From positions 1 to 13,156 of the forward strand of contig UQXC01000056.1 of NCBI GenBank assembly GCA_900544995.1: 13,156 nucleotides of DNA, read 5' to 3'. The position numbers and the translations under genes were made by a program. Shown piece by piece: positions 1-7,256 of this stretch; the stretch's first letter is position 1, and each line of letters opens with the position of its first letter. The notes under the pieces are model-generated. The model did not search any database, was not told the DNA's origin, and worked only from the letters and a program-made list of their open reading frames with translations. Source of the stretch: an uncultured Collinsella sp. GTDB taxonomy: Bacteria; Actinomycetota; Coriobacteriia; Coriobacteriales; Coriobacteriaceae.

Positions 1-327
1 TGCGGCTGATCCGGTTCGACCGGGCCGCGCGGCAAGGAGATATATTGCCAGACCGGAGGGCCCCCGCGGGCGGGAATCGCGCACTCCATATTTTGTTCAC
101 AAATGAATAGAACCCTCAGTTGCTTCGCTGAGGCCGTATTCGAAGCAGCAGCTTCTGATATTGGCGATGACCAGCTGGTTTATAGGTGTTAAGGCATCGG
201 TCATCTCTGGAGCGCCACTTTACTCCAAAAGCATCAGCTATTTGTTTCCCGTCGGTAAAAGGCAGGTTTTGTTCGCCGAGCGTTCTTATATATAGAGAAG
301 TTCGGGGTCGGACCCGTGCCGCGGCAA
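1..327. other. Left-edge intergenic region without a supported gene
   Basis: No convincing coding region is seen. The segment holds short palindromes: GGCAA/TTGCC around 32-50, CCTCAG/CTGAGG at 114-133 and GAAGC/GCTTC at 142-155. Two T-arm-like sequences occur, GGTTCGACC near 14-22 and GGGGTCGGACCC near 304-315. The second sits next to a tRNA-type terminator at 329-357 and looks like another copy of the motif at 480-491. Bases 110-300 look more AT-rich than the neighbouring genes. A minus-strand frame there reads like protein for about 55 residues (DGKQIADAFGVKW), but it runs on into the palindromic repeat, so it is at best a remnant. Confidence 0.5.
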
Positions 328-328
328 C

Positions 329-357
329 AAAAAAGCGGCCGGCATCCGCCAGTCGCT
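329..357 (-). terminator. Rho-independent terminator, duplicate of the tRNA-Lys terminator
   Basis: On the minus strand the sequence reads AGCGACTGGC, loop GGAT, GCCGGCCGCT, then six T. That is a 10-position stem with one A-C mismatch and one G-T pair. It lies directly downstream of the truncated tRNA-Lys 3' end at 358-388 and resembles the terminator of the intact tRNA-Lys at 505-534, including the conserved TTTTTTGTTGCC trailer. The whole tRNA-3'-end plus terminator block therefore appears duplicated. Confidence 0.8.
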
Positions 358-388
358 TTTCTATTCTATGGTGGGCCGTCAGGGGTTC
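358..388 (-). pseudogene. Truncated copy of the tRNA-Lys 3' end
   Basis: Bases 358-388 are identical over 31 bases to 534-564, which covers the 3' half of the T-arm, the acceptor 3' strand, the encoded CCA and the downstream flank of the intact tRNA-Lys. The copy stops inside the T-loop, just after GGTTC as read on the plus strand. It continues into unrelated palindromic sequence, so the anticodon and D arms are missing. It cannot make a tRNA. It may be the residue of a tandem tRNA-Lys copy or of an insertion into the T-loop. Confidence 0.8.
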
Positions 389-494
389 AGCCTGCTCCGC
401 AGGCGGCCGCTGCGGCGCTTCGCGCCTTGCGCGCTGCGCTGGCAAACGCTCACGCGTTTACTCAGCTCCGCGCCCCGACGGGTTCGAACCCATG
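389..494. repeat. Palindromic element next to the tRNA-Lys 3' end
   Basis: This is a run of short perfect hairpins: CCTGC/GCAGG with loop TCC (391-403), GCGGCCGC, GGCGC/GCGCC with loop TTC, and AAACGC/GCGTTT. They are followed by a T-loop motif, GGGTTCGAACCC at 480-491, whose TTCGAAC is the T-loop of the adjacent tRNA-Lys. The order of parts and some sequence (GCGGCCGC, AAACGC...GCGTTT, then GGGTTCGA) recur in the element beside tRNA-Gly at 9115-9235. It is non-coding. It could be a REP- or MITE-like dispersed repeat, or a decayed tRNA copy. Confidence 0.6.
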
Positions 495-504
495 CCTTGG
501 CAAC

Positions 505-534
505 AAAAAAAGCGACCAACCGGAGTCGATCGCT
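505..534 (-). terminator. Rho-independent terminator of tRNA-Lys
   Basis: On the minus strand a 10-bp stem, AGCGATCGAC with GTTGGTCGCT (two G-T pairs) and loop TCCG, is followed by a run of seven T. It starts 11 bases downstream of the encoded CCA of tRNA-Lys, as expected for the end of that transcript. Confidence 0.88.
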
Positions 535-544
535 TTCTATTCTA

Positions 545-620
545 TGGTGGGCCGTCAGGGGTTCGAACCCTGGACCTTGGGATTAAAAGTCCCCTGCTCT
601 GCCAGCTGAGCTAACGGCCC
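545..620 (-). tRNA. tRNA-Lys (anticodon TTT)
   Basis: The minus strand folds as a complete cloverleaf. The acceptor stem is GGGCCGT with ACGGCCC, the D arm lies within GCTCAGCTGGCAGAGC, and the anticodon loop is CTTTTAA with anticodon TTT. The T arm is CAGGG, TTCGAAC, CCCTG, the discriminator is A, and CCA is encoded (76 bases in all). The lowest anticodon-stem position (27-43) is a G-A mismatch, a small oddity. The gene lies 28 bases downstream of the aminopeptidase gene on the same strand, so it may be read with it. A terminator follows at once. Confidence 0.96.
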
Positions 621-648
621 GCGGGTGGCATTGTACCACGGTCCGGCA

Positions 649-1929
649 CTATTCCCAACTCCATTGGCCGTTCTGGAAAATCACAACTTCACGTCCATCA
701 GGCGTAATGCCCGTAATATCGATGTCGTCCGTGCCGATCATAAAATCGACGTGCGTGCTCGAGACGTTAACGCCATGCTCCAGGAGCTCCTCCTTGGACA
801 TGTCATACCCACCCTCGATGCATTCGGGGAAACCGACACCTAGCGCGAGATGGCAGCTAGCGTTCTCGTCATAGAGCGTATCGTAGAACAGAACACCACT
901 TTCGCGGATCGGCGTGTTCTTGGAAATGAGCGCGACCTCTCCCAGGTGAGCAGCGCCCTCGTCAGTATCGATGATACTTGCGAGCGTTGCCTTGCCCACG
1001 CGGGCGTCGTAGTCCACCACGCGGCCGCCCTCGAACTTAATCCAAAAATCGTCGACTTTATTGCCGTGGTGGATGAGCGGCATGGCCGAGTACACGATAC
1101 CGTCGGCGCGCATGCGATCGGGCGAAGTGAAGACTTCCTCGGTGGGAATGTTGGGGAAGAAGGGGTGTCCATCGGGCGTCTTGCCCTTGCCGCCGGCCCA
1201 CTCATGGCCCTTCGTCATACCAATCGTCAGATCAGTTCCGTTCGAAGCGGTGTAATGCAGGCAGTCAAAACGATTGTCGTTCATGAAGCGCAAGTTCTTT
1301 TCGAACGCCGCGTCATGAAGCTCCCAGTCGCTCTCCGGGTCCTGGCCATCGGCACGAGCGGTATGCAGAATCGCATTCCATAGTTTATAAATCGCAACCT
1401 CATCCGCATCGCCCGAGAATACCTCGCGAGCCCAGGCAACGACCGGCGCGCCGGCGATGCACCACGGGTTGATGTTGTAGTCCAGTCCACGGCGGAAGAC
1501 CTTGCACTGCGTGTTCCTTGCCTTAGAAGCTGCAGCAGGCTTAGCGGGATCGATGCCCTTAAGGGCGGCAGGATCCGCACCCTCGATAAAGACAAAGCAG
1601 GCACCATCCTGGGCCAGGGAATCCAGCTGCAGGCGCTTCCACTCGGGCGTCTGTTCAAAATAACTTTTCTCGACATGCTCGTACGCGAGTCTCGTCACGG
1701 CATCATCGGCCCAAATGACCGTCACGTGGCCAGCGCCGGCGGCATAAGCCTCCGCGACCACCACGCGGGCAAAAGGCGCGCACTCGACCGGAGACTGAAC
1801 GACGACCTCCTGGCCGGGCTTGACGTTTACGCCCTTGCGGACGACCAGGCGCGCGTAGTTTTTAATCTTTGGCTCCAGGGCCTTCATGCCCTCCAGAGCC
1901 TCTTCGACCGTCAGGGCAGCTCGAATCAT
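649..1929 (-). CDS. M29-family metallo-aminopeptidase (AmpS/PepS type)
   Basis: This cytoplasmic enzyme should remove N-terminal amino acids from peptides using two metal ions. With the start chosen here it has 426 residues, the normal size for family M29. The C-terminal half carries the family metal ligands in the usual order: Glu265 in TEEVFTSPD, Glu331 in HLGEVAL, His360 in DENASCHLALG, and His393 and Asp395 in SSTHVDFMIG. The N-terminal half is the substrate-side domain (VKPGQEVVVQSPVE). There is no signal peptide. An ATG four codons upstream (1941) is possible, but it overlaps the only Shine-Dalgarno (GGAG), which sits six bases before the ATG at 1929; hence the shorter start. The gene follows a terminator and precedes tRNA-Lys, so it probably has its own promoter. 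Peptide specificity cannot be told from sequence. Confidence 0.93.
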   Translation of the reverse strand: MIRAALTVEEALEGMKALEPKIKNYARLVVRKGVNVKPGQEVVVQSPVECAPFARVVVAEAYAAGAGHVTVIWADDAVTRLAYEHVEKSYFEQTPEWKRLQLDSLAQDGACFVFIEGADPAALKGIDPAKPAAASKARNTQCKVFRRGLDYNINPWCIAGAPVVAWAREVFSGDADEVAIYKLWNAILHTARADGQDPESDWELHDAAFEKNLRFMNDNRFDCLHYTASNGTDLTIGMTKGHEWAGGKGKTPDGHPFFPNIPTEEVFTSPDRMRADGIVYSAMPLIHHGNKVDDFWIKFEGGRVVDYDARVGKATLASIIDTDEGAAHLGEVALISKNTPIRESGVLFYDTLYDENASCHLALGVGFPECIEGGYDMSKEELLEHGVNVSSTHVDFMIGTDDIDITGITPDGREVVIFQNGQWSWE

Positions 1930-1955
1930 GTGCCACTCCATCTATCTATAGAACA

Positions 1956-1988
1956 GTAAAAAGGCGCGCCGCGAAAACGACGCGCCTT
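1956..1988 (-). terminator. Rho-independent terminator after the purC-membrane protein unit
   Basis: On the minus strand an 8-bp stem, AAGGCGCG with CGCGCCTT, closes a 12-base loop and is followed by TTTTT. It lies about 30 bases downstream of the two-TM protein stop and only about 27 bases before the aminopeptidase start. It should end the purC transcript. Some read-through into the aminopeptidase gene is possible, as little room is left for a separate promoter. Confidence 0.8.
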
Positions 1989-2018
1989 ATATCTTAGCGA
2001 TAAGTATGGATACAAACG

Positions 2019-2594
2019 CTACTTCTTCTTGGAGTCCTTTTTGTCCTCCTCGGCAGCCGCGCGCTCAATAAGAGCGTTGAGCTTGTTCTCGGACATGCCC
2101 TCGGCCTGCGTGCGGTACATGTTGCGCAAGGGACGAATGCGAACGAAGTCGTAGATAAAGTCACCCAGAATGATGACATAGGACAAAACGATGCCGACCA
2201 TCTGGACGGGACTGGACACCGTGCCGCCGGGAGCGAAGTAGAGCGAAGCCCAAATTGCCACGACGAGCACCATGCCGATGGCGAGCACGGCCCACCAGAT
2301 ACGACGGCGCTTGGTGTAGTCCTCATCCTGCTTGAGGAGAATATTCGACACCGTGTAGATACGATCCTCGCGAGCACGCTGCTTGGCCTTGCGGGCGCGC
2401 TTCTCCTCCTTGGAAAGGCCGTCCAGGTTTTCACCCTTCTCAAGCTCTTTGCGGCGAGCTTTAGACGAAGCCGGCACGACGCGAACGGAGCTCGCTGCCT
2501 GGCGGGCGGGCTTAGCAGATGCGGCGGACTTGCGCGCAACCCCGGTAACTTCGTGGGATTGCGTGCGCTTGTTCGTGGCGCTACGGGTACTCAC
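2019..2594 (-). CDS. Uncharacterised basic two-TM membrane protein
   Basis: I do not recognise this 191-residue protein. Residues 1-98 are hydrophilic and rich in Lys, Arg, Ala and Ser, with a highly charged probable helix at about 45-78 (LSKEEKRARKAKQRARED). Two membrane segments follow, about 100-121 (WWAVLAIGMVLVVAIWASLYF) apart from a short PGG turn before about 130-151. The tail is charged and ends in a lysine-rich stretch (DKKDSKKK). By the positive-inside rule both ends should be cytoplasmic. The start is GTG immediately after the purC TAA. Its Shine-Dalgarno, AAGGAG, lies inside the last purC codons nine bases upstream, so translation is probably coupled to purC. The basic tails could bind nucleic acid or anionic lipid, but that is only a guess. 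Confidence 0.85.
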   Translation of the reverse strand: MSTRSATNKRTQSHEVTGVARKSAASAKPARQAASSVRVVPASSKARRKELEKGENLDGLSKEEKRARKAKQRAREDRIYTVSNILLKQDEDYTKRRRIWWAVLAIGMVLVVAIWASLYFAPGGTVSSPVQMVGIVLSYVIILGDFIYDFVRIRPLRNMYRTQAEGMSENKLNALIERAAAEEDKKDSKKK

Positions 2595-3482
2595 TTATGC
2601 GTTCTCCTTCATGCTTGTGAACTGGGAGCCCGTGATGATCTGGAAGGCCTCGCGATAGCGCTCGGACGTGCCATCGATGACCTCGGCGGGCAGGTGCGGG
2701 GTCTCCCCCGTCATATCCCAGTTGGCTTTGAGCCAATTGCGGACGAATTGCTTGTCGTAGCTGGGCTGAATCTTGCCCTCCTCGTAGCTGGCGGCAGGCC
2801 AGAAACGGCTGGAGTCGGGCGTGAGGCACTCGTCGATCAGCGTGACCTTGCCATCGATGACACCAAACTCAAACTTAGTGTCGGCAATGATGATGCCACG
2901 GGTCGCTGCACACTCGGCGGCAGCCTTGTAGATCTTAAGAGACAGATCGCGGATCTGCGTGGCGATGTCCTCGCCAACGATCTCGCAGCAACGCTCGAAC
3001 GAAATGTTCTCGTCGTGGTCGCCGATCTCGGCCTTCGTGGACGGCGTGAACAGCGGCTCGGGAAGCTTGGAGGCCTCGGTTAGACCCTCGGGCAGCTGGA
3101 TGCCGCAGACGGTGCCGTTCTCGTCATAGGTCTTCTTGCCCGAACCGGTCAGATAACCGCGGACGATGCACTCGATAGGAATCGTCTGGGCCTTCTTGAC
3201 CAGCATGGCGCGGCCTGCGAGGTAGTCACGATACTCGGCAAACTCCTCGGGGAAATCCGCCGGGTCGATGGAGACGAGATGGTTGGGAACGATGTCGGCA
3301 AACTTATCGAACCAGAATGCCGAGATGCGGTTGAGCACCTCTCCCTTAAACGGAATCTCGTCGGGAAGAATGAAGTCGAACGCAGAAATGCGGTCGGTGG
3401 CGACCATCAGCAGGTTTTCACCGGCATCATAGATATCACGAACCTTGCCACGGGAATCCGGACGACGCTCCATCGTTGTCAC
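2595..3482 (-). CDS. purC: Phosphoribosylaminoimidazole-succinocarboxamide synthase
   Basis: SAICAR synthetase joins CAIR and aspartate with ATP in purine synthesis. At 295 residues it is the longer, roughly 300-residue form (like yeast Ade1) rather than the 240-residue E. coli form. The N-terminal ATP-binding motif RGKVRDIYD lies near residues 11-19, and the family signature IPIECIVRGYLTGS near 100-113. IIADTKFEFG and LIDECLTPDSSRFWP follow towards the C-terminus; all are diagnostic. A longer frame begins with GTG at 3491, but that codon overlaps the strong AAGGAG Shine-Dalgarno (3491-3496). The GTG at 3482, eight bases after it, is therefore preferred; an ATG at 3473 would be too far. The gene is followed with no gap by the two-TM protein gene and probably forms a unit with it. 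Confidence 0.96.
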   Translation of the reverse strand: MTTMERRPDSRGKVRDIYDAGENLLMVATDRISAFDFILPDEIPFKGEVLNRISAFWFDKFADIVPNHLVSIDPADFPEEFAEYRDYLAGRAMLVKKAQTIPIECIVRGYLTGSGKKTYDENGTVCGIQLPEGLTEASKLPEPLFTPSTKAEIGDHDENISFERCCEIVGEDIATQIRDLSLKIYKAAAECAATRGIIIADTKFEFGVIDGKVTLIDECLTPDSSRFWPAASYEEGKIQPSYDKQFVRNWLKANWDMTGETPHLPAEVIDGTSERYREAFQIITGSQFTSMKENA

Positions 3483-3513
3483 GTGAGTCACTCCTTACCA
3501 AAATACGACAGTA

Positions 3514-3533
3514 ATGCGGGTTCTTCCCCGCAT
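3514..3533 (-). terminator. Hairpin between histidine kinase and purC
   Basis: A perfect 7-bp stem (ATGCGGG with CCCGCAT, loop of six) lies 58 bases downstream of the kinase stop and about 30 bases upstream of the purC start. No clean T-run follows on either strand, so it is a weak terminator candidate. It may instead act in the purC leader. Confidence 0.35.
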
Positions 3534-3591
3534 GTTTTCGCAAACTCGGAACGGCAGGGACGAAACCCCTCCTTCACCGAATAGCGAAAAG

Positions 3592-5157
3592 CTAGTGCTC
3601 CATTGTAGTAGATGCCGCGTCCGCCGTGTGCTCGCGAGGCAGATGAATCGTAAAAGTCGTACCCTTTCCAAGCTCCGACTCCACGGATATGTAGCCGTGA
3701 TGACGTTCGACAATCTGCTTGGTCACGGCGAGGCCCACGCCCAGGCCACCCGCCTCGCGGGCGCGACTGGCGTCGGCACGCCAAAAACGACCGAAGATGC
3801 GCGACAAATCATCCTTGGCGATACCGATGCCCGTATCCGAAACCGCGATATCGACGTGCTTGCGGTCGCTAAGCACCGACACCACGACCCAACCGCCCTC
3901 GGGGGTGTAGCGCATGGCGTTGCTCATGAGGTTGATAACACATTGCGTGATCATGTCGGGATCGGCTTCGACGACATCGTCGTGACCCTGGGTCTCGTCC
4001 GCAAAGCGCAGGCGCAGATCGCGGTCGACAAACAGGCGCTCCTGGGCATTGACGATGGAACGCACGAAAGGAACCATGTCCACCGGCTCAAGGTTGAGCG
4101 GAGCCGTGCTGTTTTCCATGCGCGACAGGTCGAGCATCTGCTGCACCAGACGAGCCAGGCGACGCGTCTCGGAAGCAACGGTCTCCAAATGCTCATCGTC
4201 GGTGGGATACACGCCATCCTGCATGGCCTCGACCGTTGCGAGCATGGCCATAAGCGGCGTGCGAAGCTCGTGTGCAACGTCTGAGGTCAGGCGCTTCTCG
4301 TGTTTCATATCCTTCTCGAGCGAAGTGGCCATCTCATCGAAGGTCTCACCCAGCTGATCGATCTCGTCATCACCGCGCAGTCCCGTGCGAGCCGACAGGT
4401 CGCCGTCACGGATTTGCTTTGCGGTACTGGTGATGCGATGAATCGGCTTGGTGAGCATGCGCGACACGAGCGATCCGATAACGACCGAAATGCAGATTGC
4501 AACAACCGCGGCGAGGGCCATGGCGTTAAAGGTCTTCTCCCTAAACGCAGAGTCCGCCTTAGTGAGCAAAGCGTCGGAGCCGATGGCCCACAGCTTTACC
4601 TGTCCGACATGCTCGCCGGAAGACGTTACAATCTCGACGTTAGCAACGCTATCGGAGTCGGTTGGAGCAGACGAGACCGGGCTATGCGATGCCCTCTTGC
4701 CGCTCGTGTCGTCGGTCGTAGCCTGGTTTTCGCGTACATCGGCGGTGGCGCTTGCCGAGGGCCAGGAATCGTCATAAACGATCACACCCTTTTTATTGAC
4801 GACCTGCATGCCCAGATCGTCGGAAACCAAACTCGACGTTGCGACCGTGCGCAGTTCTCCCGCGGTCCAAGAGCCGTTTTCCTCATATGAGATCGCCAAC
4901 TTCTCGGCAGCGGAATTTGCGATTTCGACGATATTGGAGCGTGTGTAATCCGAAAAGACCGTGCCCCACACAACAGAGACAACGCCCACCAGCACCAATA
5001 CTGTCATGAGCGATGTCAGAGCAAAAGCAAGTGCCATGCGCGAGGGATAGCTCATCGTTGGCCGTGAATCGGAACGAGGCGTGTTCCAACTAGCCTTGGA
5101 ACCCGCCTCGCTCTCCTGCTTGTGCTTTTGTCCGATTTCAAAGCGCGCAGGTGTCAT
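3592..5157 (-). CDS. Sensor histidine kinase of a two-component system
   Basis: This 521-residue membrane kinase is paired with the response regulator encoded 11 bases upstream. The layout is a cytoplasmic leader (1-40), TM1 about 41-68, an extracellular sensor region 69-209, TM2 about 211-233, a HAMP linker about 234-286, and a dimerisation domain with His296 in SDVAHELRTPL. The ATPase domain follows, with N-box NLMSNAMRYTP (409-419), G1 DTGIGI (441-446) and G2 GLGVGL (471-476). All catalytic motifs are intact. The sensor region has a low-complexity Ser/Thr/Asp-rich stretch (about 131-172), and its ligand is unknown. The C-terminus DAASTTMEH extends slightly past the usual end. The ATG at 5157 has a modest AGGG Shine-Dalgarno; Met35 is an alternative without one. 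Confidence 0.94.
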   Translation of the reverse strand: MTPARFEIGQKHKQESEAGSKASWNTPRSDSRPTMSYPSRMALAFALTSLMTVLVLVGVVSVVWGTVFSDYTRSNIVEIANSAAEKLAISYEENGSWTAGELRTVATSSLVSDDLGMQVVNKKGVIVYDDSWPSASATADVRENQATTDDTSGKRASHSPVSSAPTDSDSVANVEIVTSSGEHVGQVKLWAIGSDALLTKADSAFREKTFNAMALAAVVAICISVVIGSLVSRMLTKPIHRITSTAKQIRDGDLSARTGLRGDDEIDQLGETFDEMATSLEKDMKHEKRLTSDVAHELRTPLMAMLATVEAMQDGVYPTDDEHLETVASETRRLARLVQQMLDLSRMENSTAPLNLEPVDMVPFVRSIVNAQERLFVDRDLRLRFADETQGHDDVVEADPDMITQCVINLMSNAMRYTPEGGWVVVSVLSDRKHVDIAVSDTGIGIAKDDLSRIFGRFWRADASRAREAGGLGVGLAVTKQIVERHHGYISVESELGKGTTFTIHLPREHTADAASTTMEH

Positions 5158-5168
5158 ATGTGATTTCC

Positions 5169-5891
5169 CTATTTCTCGTCCGACTTATCGGTCTTGGCCG
5201 GAGCCTCGAAGCGATAGCCGACACCATGGACGGTGTAGAGCCACTTGGGCTTCTTGGGATCATCGCCCAGCTTGGCGCGAAGATTCTTCACGTGGCTATC
5301 GATGGTGCGCTCATAGCCCTCAAAGTCATACCCGAGCACTTTCTCGACCAGCTCCATGCGGTTATACACACGGCCGGGATGGCGGGCAAGCGTGGTGAGC
5401 AGCTTGAACTCGGAAGCCGTCAGATCGACTTCCTTGCCCTCGACCAAGATCTTGTGGCCCGAGATATCGATGACCAGATCGCCGAAGTCGAGTACCTCGA
5501 CGGCGGGCTCGTCGGCCTGATGGGCACGGCGGAACAGAGCGCGAACGCGGGCGACGAGTTCGCGCGGCGAGAACGGCTTAATCAGATAGTCGTCGGCGCC
5601 GAGCTCAAGACCGATAATACGGTCCTCGATCTCGCCCTTAGCCGTCAGCATGATGATGGGGACATCCGAGGTATCGCGAATGGTGCGGCAAACGCGCTCG
5701 CCGGGGATCTTGGGGAGCATAAGGTCGAGCACGACCAGGTCGAACTGATGCTTCTCGAACTCCTCGATCGCGGACTGGCCGTCGCCGACGCCCACAACCC
5801 AGTAGCCTTCGCGCTCGAGATAGGCAGCGACGGCGTCACGGATTGCCTTCTCATCCTCGACCAGCAGAATCTTTTTTGCATCTGAAGCCAT
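5169..5891 (-). CDS. OmpR/PhoB-family response regulator
   Basis: This 240-residue DNA-binding regulator is the partner of the downstream kinase. The receiver domain (residues 6-120) has the acidic pair Glu12-Asp13, phospho-acceptor Asp56 in VVLDLMLP, Thr83 in MLTAKG and Lys105 in LIKPF. The C-terminal winged helix (about 140-232) shows LTASEFKLL, GRVYNRMELVEKVLG and the recognition region ERTIDSHVKNLRAKL, ending with VHGVGYRF. The frame is open to a TTG at 5912, but the ATG at 5891 has AGGGGGG seven bases upstream and is preferred. It forms an operon with the kinase, regulator first. No target operator could be identified, and the signal sensed is unknown. The organisation resembles actinobacterial envelope-sensing pairs, which is suggestive only. 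Confidence 0.95.
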   Translation of the reverse strand: MASDAKKILLVEDEKAIRDAVAAYLEREGYWVVGVGDGQSAIEEFEKHQFDLVVLDLMLPKIPGERVCRTIRDTSDVPIIMLTAKGEIEDRIIGLELGADDYLIKPFSPRELVARVRALFRRAHQADEPAVEVLDFGDLVIDISGHKILVEGKEVDLTASEFKLLTTLARHPGRVYNRMELVEKVLGYDFEGYERTIDSHVKNLRAKLGDDPKKPKWLYTVHGVGYRFEAPAKTDKSDEK

Positions 5892-5946
5892 AACACGGCC
5901 CCCCTGTCTCAATTAGCTAAGAACAAGCCCATTTTAACGCACCTGA

Positions 5947-5985
5947 GCCCGCCGGATGCCGCTATGACGCGGCAGCTCGGCGGGC
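5947..5985 (-). terminator. Long hairpin between the Tat lipoprotein gene and the response regulator
   Basis: An 8-bp outer stem, GCCCGCCG with CGGCGGGC, is stacked on an inner TGCCGC/GCGGCA stem with a six-base loop. It lies 60 bases downstream of the lipoprotein stop and about 55 bases upstream of the regulator start. No T-run follows on either strand, so termination is inferred from stem strength and position only. Confidence 0.5.
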
Positions 5986-6044
5986 GGTACTCACAATTAC
6001 AACGCGTTTATTCCCCTGTTGGCGCCTTTTTAACCCCTCTAAGC

Positions 6045-7256
6045 TTAAAGAGAGAATAGGCGTGCAGTGACCGTCTCTGGTATACCCTGGCTGTTGCGCA
6101 CCGTGGCGTACGTAAGGAATGAGTCCGATTTTCCCGCCGTAGCTGGATAATCGCCATACTCCAAAGCGCGGTCGGGCGACAGCAGCGAGCCATAGGTCTT
6201 GGCAGAGGTGTCGATCAGGAAATGCGACGCCTGTACCTTAACAAGGTATTTATTCTTCTTGCCAGCCGCACATGCGAGCGGCTCGCGGGACAGGAAGAGG
6301 TACGGCCCTCCCTCATTACCGATATACGTGCCCATATTGCCCAGGCTGCCCACGCCACTATAGGCCGCCTCGATAGAAAACACGAAGGTATCGCCCATAT
6401 ATACGGCCTCGAAAGGCGAAACTGACGAAGGGAGGACCAGCTGGGCACGCTTGGTGTTGTTGCCGTCGGTCAGATCGATTGCCGTTATGCCGTAGTAGAC
6501 GCCCTCGTCGTTGCGGACACGCGGCGAGATGGTCAAAATGCCGTCGCTCGCGCGCGGGGCCGATGCAAAGCGGCCCGTCGATTTCCAAATTGTCTCGGCC
6601 TTAGATTCATCAAGCGAGCGACGATAGCAAAACGAATCACTACTCGTTTTATTGCCGCCTGCCGAAGGCATTTTATACCAGATAACCGATGACCCGAACG
6701 CCGTAAACAGGGGCGGATCATAGTCCTTGCCACCTCGATCGAGCTCAACCACATCGCCAGAGAGCGAAGCGCCCGACAGATTTTGAGCGTAGAGCTTCCA
6801 CGATGAATTGGCAAAGTTCATCTCAACCCACGCGAATACGCCGTCGCCGGCACGGACATCGTAGAATGCATATCCCGTGCCCTCGATAGGATCCTCGATT
6901 AATGTGGTAAGCGAGCCATCGCCCAGGTTGAGCACACCGAGTGTGTTGGCATGCAGTGCCGATGCGGGCGCCATCATCGCCGCGGCGTAATCGCCGTCGC
7001 AGTAGTACAGCAGCGTACCCAGAGGCAGCGTCCACGACGCCGCCGGCTCAAGATCGATGTCGACTGCCTCGTACTCATCCGTAATCGAGATGATTTTGGA
7101 ATCGTCCTTGATAACCTGCGGCTCGCCGGCAGCATCATCGCTGGTACCCGTTTTTTTCGAGCATCCGGCAAGCACCGTGGCAGCGCCCGCAGCAACCCCA
7201 CCGAGCACAAAGCCGCGACGCGATATTCCGTTCTTGATGTGATCGGCGATACCCAT
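6045..7256 (-). CDS. Tat-exported lipoprotein, function unknown (possible beta-propeller)
   Basis: The 403-residue product starts with a twin-arginine signal (SRRGFVLGG, Arg13-Arg14), a hydrophobic run and a lipobox LAGC with Cys32. It should therefore cross the membrane folded and be lipid-anchored outside. A Ser/Asp-rich linker follows (about 33-50). The remainder, about 50-400, is built from short hydrophobic strands separated by Gly/Asp turns (GDGVFAWVEMNF, SSVIWYKMPSAGG, DTFVFSIEAAYSG). This looks like repeated propeller blades, though no family could be named. Its ATG overlaps the stop of the TSCPD gene (TAATG), so the two are surely co-transcribed and probably translationally coupled. 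A soluble cofactor-free propeller would not need Tat, so a bound cofactor or partner is possible but not shown. Confidence 0.85.
   Translation of the reverse strand: MGIADHIKNGISRRGFVLGGVAAGAATVLAGCSKKTGTSDDAAGEPQVIKDDSKIISITDEYEAVDIDLEPAASWTLPLGTLLYYCDGDYAAAMMAPASALHANTLGVLNLGDGSLTTLIEDPIEGTGYAFYDVRAGDGVFAWVEMNFANSSWKLYAQNLSGASLSGDVVELDRGGKDYDPPLFTAFGSSVIWYKMPSAGGNKTSSDSFCYRRSLDESKAETIWKSTGRFASAPRASDGILTISPRVRNDEGVYYGITAIDLTDGNNTKRAQLVLPSSVSPFEAVYMGDTFVFSIEAAYSGVGSLGNMGTYIGNEGGPYLFLSREPLACAAGKKNKYLVKVQASHFLIDTSAKTYGSLLSPDRALEYGDYPATAGKSDSFLTYATVRNSQGIPETVTARLFSL

Noticed and set aside
45..110. Short plus-strand frame from TTG after AAGGAG
   Set aside because: The Shine-Dalgarno-like AAGGAG is well placed, but the 21-residue product is of low complexity and the site lies in a palindrome; chance is more likely.
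116..445. Minus-strand frame of 109 codons at the left edge
   Set aside because: Its first half is the translated palindromic element and duplicated terminator. The second half looks mildly protein-like but has no Shine-Dalgarno or recognisable family, so it is left as a possible remnant only.
389..494. CRISPR array from the repeated hairpins
   Set aside because: The palindromes differ in sequence and are not separated by regular spacers.
545..620. tRNA 3' repeats as attL/attR of an integrated island
   Set aside because: The repeats are only about 175 bases apart, no integrase is present, and the copies are broken at the T-arm rather than being full direct repeats of an attachment core.
3514..4284. 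Plus-strand open frame of 256 codons opposite the kinase gene
   Set aside because: It is the antisense of conserved HAMP, HisKA and ATPase motifs; it has no independent start signal or family pattern.
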